A stretch of DNA of 64,000 bases from assembly GCF_002797685.1 (NCBI RefSeq), contig NZ_PGFH01000001.1, forward strand, positions 124,001 to 188,000, written 5' to 3'. The notes beneath the pieces were generated by a model. The model ran no database searches and was not told where the DNA came from. It saw nothing but the letters and a program-made list of their open reading frames with translations. This DNA is from Salinibacterium amurskyense. Lineage in GTDB: Bacteria; Actinomycetota; Actinomycetes; Actinomycetales; Microbacteriaceae. Below are positions 58,023-64,000 of the stretch, piece after piece. Position numbers and translations under genes: made by a program. The stretch's first letter is position 1; each line of letters starts with the position of its first letter.

Positions 58023-59953
58023 AACGAATCGGATTTCGTCACACCAAATGTCTCATAGAACGCATCGATATTGCGAACAATTTGGTTGCATCGGAATTCG
58101 TTCGGCGAGTGCGGGTCGATCGCGAGCAGTCGAATGACCTCTTCGTCGCGCCCCTTCTGCTGCCAGGACTGTGCCCACGACATGAAGAATCGCTGCGCAC
58201 CAGTGAGGCCGTCGATAACGGGCGCTTCGGCTCCATCGAGTGAGATTTGGTAAGCCTTCCACGCGATCATGAGACCACCGAGGTCGCCGATGTTCTCGCC
58301 GATCGTGAGCGAACCGTTCACGTGGTGCTCAGGAACCTGAGCCGGCGCGAGCGCGTTGTACTGGTCGATCAGCGACTTCGTGCGCTCTTCGAATGCGGCC
58401 TTGTCTTCGGGAGTCCACCAGTCAATCAAGCGACCATCGCCGTCGTACTTGGCACCCTGGTCGTCAAAGCCGTGACCGATCTCGTGGCCAATGACGGCAC
58501 CGATCGCACCGTAGTTAGCGGCGTCATCCCGCGACTCGTCAAAGAACGGGTACTGCAGAATGGCTGCGGGGAACACGATCTCGTTAAAGCCGGGGTTGTA
58601 GTACGCGTTGATCGTTTGCGGAGTCATGAACCACTCGTCGCGGTCGAGCTCTTTGCCGATCTTGCCGAGTTCGCGCTGGAACTCGAATTCGTTGGCGGCA
58701 CGCACGTTGCCGGCGAGGTCATCCGCACTGATCTCGAGCGTGGAGTAGTCGCGCCACTTTTCGGGGAAACCGATCTTGGGAGTGAACTTCTCAAGCTTCT
58801 CGAGCGCACGCTGCTGCGTGGTGGGCGTCATCCATTCAAGGCCGTTGATCGACTGGCGGTACGCCTCGACCAGGTTGGCGACAAGAACATCCATGGCCGA
58901 CTTGGCGGTCGGCGGAAAGTGGCGCTCAACATAAATCTTGCCGACGGCTTCGCCGAGCACACCCTCGACAAGCGAGACACCGCGCTTCCAGCGAGCACGA
59001 AGTTGGGGAGTGCCCGAAAGGGTGCGACCGTAGAAGTCGAAGTTGGCCTCTACAAAATCGCCCGACAAGTACGCAGCATTGTTGCGGATGACCTGCCACG
59101 ACAGCCAGTCCCGCCACGCCTGCAGGTGGTCGTCGCTCAAGATCGCCTCGAGCCCCTCAACGAAGCTGGGCTGGCGCACTACAACTTCGTCGAAGGAGTG
59201 GGCCGGAACATCGATGGCGTCGAGCCAGACGTTCAAGTCAATAGCACCCGTGAGCTCGTTGGCAGCCTGCCACGTCATCGGGTTGTAAGTCTTCTCGCTG
59301 TCACGGTTGGCGACGTTGTCCCAGTGCTTCGACGCGATCTCGGTCTCGAGAGCGACGATGCGAGCGGCACGCTCGGCGGGAGCATCGAGACCGGCGAGCG
59401 TGAGCATCCGCTCAATGAAGGTTTCGTACTTGGTCAGAATCTCAGCGAACTTCTCGTCGCGGTAGTACGACTCATCGGGAAGGCCAAGGCCGCCCTGCTC
59501 AAGGAAGACGAGGTAGCGCTCGGGGTTGCCCGGGTCGTTGTCGACGAAGAGCTGGAAGAAGCCGCTCGTGCCTCCGCGTTCGAGGCGGCCGAGGGTGCTG
59601 AGCAGAGTCGGGATGGAATCGACGGCGGCGGCCTCCGCGAGCTGCGCGGCGATCGGGGTTGCCCCGAGCTCGTCGGCGCGAGCTTCGTCGAGGAAGCTGG
59701 CGTAGAGGTCGCCTACCTTGCGCGCTTCAGTGCCGGGCTCAGCCGATTGCGACTCGATGATGATGTCGCGAACAGCCTCCTCGGCCTCCTCGGCAAGCAC
59801 CATGAACGAGCCATAGCGAGCCTTGTCGGAGGGGATCTCCGTGCGGTCGATCCAGGCTCCGTTGACGTGCCGATACAGGTCGTCTTGAGGGCGCACCTTC
59901 TCATCAAGATCGTTGACGGCAATTCCGGATGACAATGACGATTCGGCACTCAT
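57986..59953 (-). CDS. M13-family metallopeptidase (neprilysin-like)
   Basis: This 655-residue zinc peptidase has the zinc site HEIGH near residue 489 and the third ligand Glu in ENIGDLGG. The substrate-binding NAYY motif (INAYYNP) is present. It has no signal peptide, so it is likely cytoplasmic and degrades oligopeptides. The ATG at 59953 has TAGGCT seven nucleotides upstream, suggesting a leaderless transcript. Confidence 0.94.
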   Translation of the reverse strand: MSAESSLSSGIAVNDLDEKVRPQDDLYRHVNGAWIDRTEIPSDKARYGSFMVLAEEAEEAVRDIIIESQSAEPGTEARKVGDLYASFLDEARADELGATPIAAQLAEAAAVDSIPTLLSTLGRLERGGTSGFFQLFVDNDPGNPERYLVFLEQGGLGLPDESYYRDEKFAEILTKYETFIERMLTLAGLDAPAERAARIVALETEIASKHWDNVANRDSEKTYNPMTWQAANELTGAIDLNVWLDAIDVPAHSFDEVVVRQPSFVEGLEAILSDDHLQAWRDWLSWQVIRNNAAYLSGDFVEANFDFYGRTLSGTPQLRARWKRGVSLVEGVLGEAVGKIYVERHFPPTAKSAMDVLVANLVEAYRQSINGLEWMTPTTQQRALEKLEKFTPKIGFPEKWRDYSTLEISADDLAGNVRAANEFEFQRELGKIGKELDRDEWFMTPQTINAYYNPGFNEIVFPAAILQYPFFDESRDDAANYGAIGAVIGHEIGHGFDDQGAKYDGDGRLIDWWTPEDKAAFEERTKSLIDQYNALAPAQVPEHHVNGSLTIGENIGDLGGLMIAWKAYQISLDGAEAPVIDGLTGAQRFFMSWAQSWQQKGRDEEVIRLLAIDPHSPNEFRCNQIVRNIDAFYETFGVTKSDSLWLDPKDRVTIW

Positions 59954-59960
59954 GCACCCC

Positions 59961-59966
59961 AGCCTA
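59961..59966 (-). promoter_or_regulatory. -10 box for leaderless M13 gene
   Basis: TAGGCT on the minus strand lies seven nucleotides before the ATG. Confidence 0.5.
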
Positions 59967-60016
59967 GAGCGTTCTCCTTATGCACACGCTGCGAATTTGA
60001 GACCGGTGGATAGCCC

Positions 60017-60022
60017 TACACT
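60017..60022 (+). promoter_or_regulatory. -10 box for leaderless MFS gene
   Basis: TACACT lies six nucleotides before the ATG at 60029. Confidence 0.5.
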
Positions 60023-60028
60023 TAACTG

Positions 60029-61447
60029 ATGACAGCCTCTGACTCGGCCGCCACACCACCATCTCTCCCCCACGGCCTCACCAGCCGCAACGTGCTTTCG
60101 TGGCGCAACGCGATCGCCACGCTCTTCGCGCTCGCTGGCTTTTCTTTCGCCAGTTGGGTGGGCCGCATCCCGACGGTGCGAGACACCTTCGATGCCAGCC
60201 ATTCGGAGATCGGCATCCTGCTCTTCGGCCTCGCTATCGGTTCCCTTTTGGGGCTCGTGGTTGCCGGCAAGCTTGTCGAACGCTTTGGCGCCAAGATTGT
60301 CGTGCGGGCGTGCGTCGTGCTCTTCGTGGCGTCACTCGCTGCCACTGCAATCATCATCGGAGTGCTCGGCAGCTTCTTCGGTGCGGTGATTTCCCTCGCC
60401 GTGTTTGGGCTCGCGTTCAGCACCTACGACGTCGCCATCAACCTGTCCGGCACAGCGAACGAACGGCTCCTCGGCCGCTCGAGCATGCCGACCCTGCACG
60501 GTTTTTACAGCCTCGGCACGATGGCCGGAGCGGGCTTCGGCGCAGCGGCGGAAGCCCTTCACGTTCCCCTCGCCACTCACCTCGTGATCGTGTCGGCGAT
60601 CGTGCTGATCACCGCCCTGATCGTCTCCGCGTTCATCCTGCCCGAACGCCTCGCAGACCCACCGCCCAACACCGTCGAGATGAAGATCGCCGCGGGAGAG
60701 TTAACGGCCCCGAAGTTGAAGAGCGTCTGGCTTGAACCCCGCACCATCCTGATCGGCATCATCGTGTTGGGCATGGCCTTCGCCGAAGGCTCGGCGATCG
60801 ACTGGCTCGCTCTCGCCATGGTTGACGGCTACGAAATCTCCAACGCCTTCGGCACCCTGATCTTCGGTATCTTCGTGACGGCAATGACGGCAACTCGCTT
60901 CTTTGGCGTTCGCGCCCTCGACCGCTTCGGTCGCGTTCCCGTGCTGCGGGCATCCGCTGGTCTGGCCGCTGCTGGCCTCTTGCTCGTCATTTTCTCGCCG
61001 GCGGTCTGGCTCGCCGTCATCGGCACCGCGCTCTGGGGCGCTGGTGCTGCACTCGGTTTCCCGGTCGGCATCTCCGCCGCTGCGGATGACCCCAAGCGCG
61101 CCACTGCCAGGGTCACCGCCGTGGCAACCATTGCCTACGCCTCGACTCTGATCGGACCGCCGATGATCGGCGTTCTCAGTGACCAGGTCGGCGTGCTGCA
61201 CGCGCTGTTGCTGATCGTGGTTCTCGCGATCATCTCAGGCCTGCTCTCGCCCTACGCCCGCGAGCTGGCAGGCCGCCACGCGTACCCGTACGTCGACTTC
61301 TCGTCGCCGGGCCCGACATCCGCTGCCGTCACGATGGCGACCACCGAAATGCACTTCGTCATCACGCCCGAGCAAATCGAAGAAGCGCAGCGCGAGAACG
61401 CACGTCGCGGCCTGGGCAAGTTCAAGCGCAAGCGCCCCGGCAAATAG
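60029..61447 (+). CDS. MFS transporter
   Basis: This 472-residue protein has about twelve membrane helices and the loop pattern GLVVAGKLVERFGAK, as in FucP/YfcJ-like or drug-type MFS permeases. The substrate is not evident. The C-terminal 60 residues are soluble and basic (FKRKRPGK). A leaderless promoter supports the start. Confidence 0.87.
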   Translation: MTASDSAATPPSLPHGLTSRNVLSWRNAIATLFALAGFSFASWVGRIPTVRDTFDASHSEIGILLFGLAIGSLLGLVVAGKLVERFGAKIVVRACVVLFVASLAATAIIIGVLGSFFGAVISLAVFGLAFSTYDVAINLSGTANERLLGRSSMPTLHGFYSLGTMAGAGFGAAAEALHVPLATHLVIVSAIVLITALIVSAFILPERLADPPPNTVEMKIAAGELTAPKLKSVWLEPRTILIGIIVLGMAFAEGSAIDWLALAMVDGYEISNAFGTLIFGIFVTAMTATRFFGVRALDRFGRVPVLRASAGLAAAGLLLVIFSPAVWLAVIGTALWGAGAALGFPVGISAAADDPKRATARVTAVATIAYASTLIGPPMIGVLSDQVGVLHALLLIVVLAIISGLLSPYARELAGRHAYPYVDFSSPGPTSAAVTMATTEMHFVITPEQIEEAQRENARRGLGKFKRKRPGK

Positions 61448-61485
61448 CCGGGCGGCACAACCACGCGCCGAGCCATCGACGCTCC

Positions 61486-61491
61486 TAGGCT
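61486..61491 (+). promoter_or_regulatory. -10 box for leaderless hydrolase gene
   Basis: TAGGCT lies six nucleotides before the GTG at 61498. Confidence 0.5.
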
Positions 61492-61497
61492 AGAGGC

Positions 61498-62469
61498 GTG
61501 TTCGCACCCATCACACCCCATTCGCACGGCTGGCTAAGCCGACCCGATGGAGCGCGCTTGTTTTGGGAGGAATCCGGCAACCCGCACGGGCAGGCAGCGC
61601 TCTACCTCCATGGTGGCCCGGGCAGCGGGCTCGGCCCCGGAGGCTACCGTCGACGCTTCGACCCCGCGGCGTATCGAATCATTGGGCTCGACCAGCGTGG
61701 CTGCGGACAGAGCACCCCACTCGCTATCGATGCACTCGACTCGCTCGACTCCAATACGATTCAAGCGCTCATTGCCGACCTCGAAGCTTTACGCGAGCAC
61801 CTGGGTATAGACACGTGGGTTGTGCACGGAGTCTCGTGGGGCTGCACGCTAGCGCTGGCGTACGCGCTCCAGCATCCGGAAAGAGTGCTCGGTCTGGTGC
61901 TCGTCGCCGTCACCACCGGAGCCCGTGAAGAAATCGAGTGGATCACCGAAGGCGTCGGCACGATTTTTCCCGAGGCGTGGGCCCAGTTCAGCGCAGTCGC
62001 ACGCGAGGGAGAGCGCCCAGTGGATGCCTACGCGCGGCTTTTGCGAGACGGGGATCCGCAGGTTCGAGCTGACGCGGCCCGCGCTTGGGAAACTTGGGAG
62101 AGAACCCACATATCGCTAGACCCTCATTGGGCTCCCGGCCCCCTGTTCGACAACGATCGTGACCGGGAGAACTTCGCCACCCTCGTGACTCACTATTGGG
62201 AGAACGACTGTTTTCTCGGCGGCGCCTTGCGAATCTGCGATCGCATTGCAGAGCTTGAGGGAATTCCCGCCACCCTCATCCACGGCCGTCGCGACATCAG
62301 TGGGCCTGCAAGTACGCCCTGGCGGCTTCACCAGAACTGGCCGAGCAGCGAACTCATCGTCATTGAAGACGAAGGCCACGGCGGCCCCCGCCAGATGGAA
62401 TGCGCTGCCGCCGCTCTCTCGAAGCTGATCTCATCGGCTGATCATCCTGCCTCCGGTCAGCTACCGTAG
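61498..62469 (+). CDS. Proline iminopeptidase-like alpha/beta hydrolase
   Basis: This 323-residue hydrolase of family S33 has the oxyanion block [12 protein letters not shown], the QRGCGQS signature, nucleophile Ser in GVSWGCTLA, and Asp and His in GRRDISGP and DEGHGG. Family members remove N-terminal proline from peptides. The gene has its own promoter. Its end overlaps the nucS promoter. Confidence 0.9.
   Translation: MFAPITPHSHGWLSRPDGARLFWEESGNPHGQAALYLHGGPGSGLGPGGYRRRFDPAAYRIIGLDQRGCGQSTPLAIDALDSLDSNTIQALIADLEALREHLGIDTWVVHGVSWGCTLALAYALQHPERVLGLVLVAVTTGAREEIEWITEGVGTIFPEAWAQFSAVAREGERPVDAYARLLRDGDPQVRADAARAWETWERTHISLDPHWAPGPLFDNDRDRENFATLVTHYWENDCFLGGALRICDRIAELEGIPATLIHGRRDISGPASTPWRLHQNWPSSELIVIEDEGHGGPRQMECAAAALSKLISSADHPASGQLP
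62462..62467 (+). promoter_or_regulatory. -10 box for leaderless nucS
   Basis: TACCGT lies six nucleotides before the GTG at 62474; its last base is shared with the stop codon of the upstream gene. Confidence 0.45.
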
Positions 62470-62473
62470 GACG

Positions 62474-63169
62474 GTGCGACTTGTCATAGCCAAATGCTCC
62501 GTTGATTACGCCGGACGTCTCAGTGCCCACCTGCCCCTCGCGACGCGACTGCTATTGCTGAAGGCCGACGGCAGTGTGCTCGTGCACTCCGATGCGCTCT
62601 CGTACAAGCCGCTCAACTGGATGAGCCCGCCCTGCGTGCTTTCCACCCTTGAGCCCGAAGCCGAACAGTCGGATGCCGGAGTCACCGAGATCTGGAAGGT
62701 CGCCCACACCAAGTCGGCTGACATGCTCATCGTCTCGATTCACGAAATCCTGCACGACTCAAGCCACGAACTAGGCGTCGACCCCGGACTGCAAAAGGAT
62801 GGCGTCGAGGCTCACTTGCAGAAGCTGCTGGCCGAGCACATCGACATTTTGGGTGACGGCTACCGCCTCGTGCGCCGCGAATACATGACCGCCATTGGGC
62901 CGGTCGACATTCTCGCGACCGACGAAAACGGCGCAAGCGTTGCCGTGGAGCTCAAGCGCCGCGGCGATATCGATGGTGTCGAGCAGCTGACGCGCTACCT
63001 CGAGCTGATGAACCGTGACCCGTTGCTGGCTCCCGTCACGGGCATTTTTGCAGCCCAGGAAATCAAGCCGCAGGCACGCACGCTCGCGAAGGACCGCGGC
63101 ATCCGCTGTGTGCTGTTGGATTACGACGAAATGCGCGGCCTCGACGACCCCAACATGCGCCTGTTTTAG
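62474..63169 (+). CDS. nucS: Mismatch-specific endonuclease NucS
   Basis: This 231-residue NucS/EndoMS cuts mismatched DNA and replaces MutS/MutL in actinobacteria. The nuclease site is [10 protein letters not shown] with VELKRRG. The C-terminal end NMRLF resembles a sliding-clamp binding motif. GTG start with leaderless promoter. No mutS is visible in the window, in keeping with this pathway. Confidence 0.94.
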   Translation: MRLVIAKCSVDYAGRLSAHLPLATRLLLLKADGSVLVHSDALSYKPLNWMSPPCVLSTLEPEAEQSDAGVTEIWKVAHTKSADMLIVSIHEILHDSSHELGVDPGLQKDGVEAHLQKLLAEHIDILGDGYRLVRREYMTAIGPVDILATDENGASVAVELKRRGDIDGVEQLTRYLELMNRDPLLAPVTGIFAAQEIKPQARTLAKDRGIRCVLLDYDEMRGLDDPNMRLF

Positions 63170-63206
63170 TCTGCGGGCGATTGTTCTAGTCTTCAGCCAC
63201 ACGGCC

Positions 63207-63212
63207 TAGGCT
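63207..63212 (+). promoter_or_regulatory. -10 box for leaderless HAD gene
   Basis: TAGGCT lies seven nucleotides before the ATG at 63220. Confidence 0.5.
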
Positions 63213-63219
63213 GGTAGCG

Positions 63220-63882
63220 ATGGCTACTAATTGGACTTGCATTCTCGTTGACCTTGACGGCACGATCGCTGACTCGGCGCCCGGAATTACGGCGTCGCTC
63301 GCGTACATGTTTGAGGAAATGGGCTACCCCGTGCCCTCCGCTGACGAGCTGCGCGCGTACGTTGGCCCGCCGATCGTTGACTCGTTCCGCGACCGCGCCG
63401 GGTTCACTCCCGTTGAAGCAGCGCAGGCACTCTCGATCTACCGCCGCCACTACATGGAGGGCAACAACGCCAACGGAAGCGACATCTTCCCCGGCATGCC
63501 CGAAGTGCTGAAGACGCTGCACGCGACCGGCATTCCGCTGTCGCTGGCGACCTCGAAGCCCGAGTTTCCGGCATCCGTAATTCTGGATCACGCGAACCTC
63601 ACACAGTACTTCCGCGTGATGGCCGGCGCCTCGATCGACGAGATTCGTAGCGCCAAGAAGGATGTCGTGGCCGAGGCCATCACGCGCCTGAAAATGATCG
63701 GTGCCGACGTGAGCAACCCGGTGATGATCGGTGACCGCTTCTACGACATCGAGGGCGCTGCCGAGCACGGCATCCCCACGATCTATGTCGACTGGGGTTA
63801 CGGCAACCCCGGCGAAGCTGAGGGATCGCTCGCTGTGGTGTCGAAGGCTGAAGAGTTGCTGCCGCTGCTGCTTCCTAGCTAG
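63220..63882 (+). CDS. HAD-family phosphatase (phosphoglycolate phosphatase-like)
   Basis: This 220-residue HAD hydrolase has motif I VDLDGTIAD, motif II ATSKPE, a Lys in SAKKDV, and motif IV MIGDRFYDIEGA. A four-helix cap sits between motifs I and II. The best guess is Gph-type, removing phosphate from 2-phosphoglycolate or a related small phosphate ester. Leaderless promoter supports the ATG. Confidence 0.92.
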   Translation: MATNWTCILVDLDGTIADSAPGITASLAYMFEEMGYPVPSADELRAYVGPPIVDSFRDRAGFTPVEAAQALSIYRRHYMEGNNANGSDIFPGMPEVLKTLHATGIPLSLATSKPEFPASVILDHANLTQYFRVMAGASIDEIRSAKKDVVAEAITRLKMIGADVSNPVMIGDRFYDIEGAAEHGIPTIYVDWGYGNPGEAEGSLAVVSKAEELLPLLLPS

Positions 63883-63892
63883 ACGGCGCGCG

Positions 63893-64000
63893 CTACCATT
63901 CTCCGAACTTGGGGTCGAGCGGGTACTTGATTTCGCAAACGTACTGCAGGGCGTAAAACTTTTCTTGGTCGAAGTCTTCGTTCACTACCCAGCCCATGCC
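63893..64000 (-). CDS. C-terminal end of an unidentified gene (truncated)
   Basis: An open minus-strand frame of 35 codons runs to a TAG at 63893-63895 and continues out of the window. It ends YPLDPKFGEW. It is rich in aromatic and acidic residues. The family cannot be told from this piece. It converges with the HAD gene. Confidence 0.5.
   Translation of the reverse strand, partial: GMGWVVNEDFDQEKFYALQYVCEIKYPLDPKFGEW

Noticed and set aside
58247-59932. A 561-codon plus-strand frame opposite the M13 peptidase gene
   Set aside because: It is an antisense shadow; the M13 motifs on the other strand are unambiguous.
1-64000. tRNA or rRNA genes
   Set aside because: No cloverleaf with a conserved TTC arm or rRNA sequence was recognised while reading both strands; a covariance search would be needed to exclude them fully.

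Overview
The window is chromosomal DNA of a high-GC Gram-positive bacterium. The best guess is an actinobacterium of the Microbacteriaceae type. Evidence: GC-rich codon use, many GTG starts, an actinobacterial coproporphyrin-dependent heme cluster, NucS mismatch endonuclease, DUF2510 and DUF3618 proteins, and many leaderless genes whose TAnnnT -10 box sits 6-7 nt before the start codon. No rRNA, tRNA, CRISPR array, integrase or insertion sequence was found.

Layout. 0-6 kb: end of an ABC ATPase, an aldo/keto reductase, a bifunctional proline-catabolism enzyme (PutA) and a divergent LysR regulator. 5.8-11.9 kb: a sugar (probably beta-glucoside) operon of binding lipoprotein, two permeases, GH1 glycosidase and LacI regulator, with three identical operators around a canonical promoter. 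12-18.2 kb: thioesterase, EEP-family hydrolase, an orphan protein and a giant RecB-like nuclease/helicase. 18.2-32.0 kb: a defence island of two divergent operons. Leftward are a DUF6361-like protein, a PLD nuclease, an SF2 helicase and a small membrane protein. Rightward is a complete type I restriction-modification system followed by a 43-residue membrane microprotein and a PD-(D/E)XK-like protein. 32.1-36.0 kb: an NrtR-like degenerate Nudix regulator, divergent from a translationally coupled operon of ARPP-1-like, SpoT-like HD and ADP-ribosylglycohydrolase-phosphatase proteins; two copies of a new 24-bp operator lie between them. 36.0-37.3 kb: an HTH/nucleotidyltransferase toxin-antitoxin-like pair.

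37.3-42.7 kb is housekeeping: a DNA glycosylase, two small membrane proteins, TrhO, phosphofructokinase, an MDR reductase and a DUF1304 protein. 42.7-53.5 kb is heme synthesis: hemD, a trio of envelope-stress-type small membrane proteins, hemL-B-C-H-Q-Y-E leftward and hemA rightward. Together these cover glutamyl-tRNA to heme by the coproporphyrin route, with a candidate iron box before hemQ and a shared divergent promoter between hemE and hemA. 53.6-57.0 kb: a GNAT enzyme and a four-gene MglA-like GTPase / roadblock / roadblock / DUF2510-wHTH module resembling a conservon without its histidine kinase. 57-64 kb: a beta-lactamase-like hydrolase, an M13 peptidase, an MFS transporter, a prolyl aminopeptidase-like hydrolase, NucS, a HAD phosphatase and one truncated gene.

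The best candidates for undescribed biology are the ARPP-1/HD/ADP-ribosylglycohydrolase operon with its Nudix regulator, the DUF6361/PLD/helicase/membrane operon, the microprotein-nuclease pair behind hsdR, and the kinase-less GTPase-roadblock module. All functions are read from motifs in the sequence and remembered family features; no database search was run.
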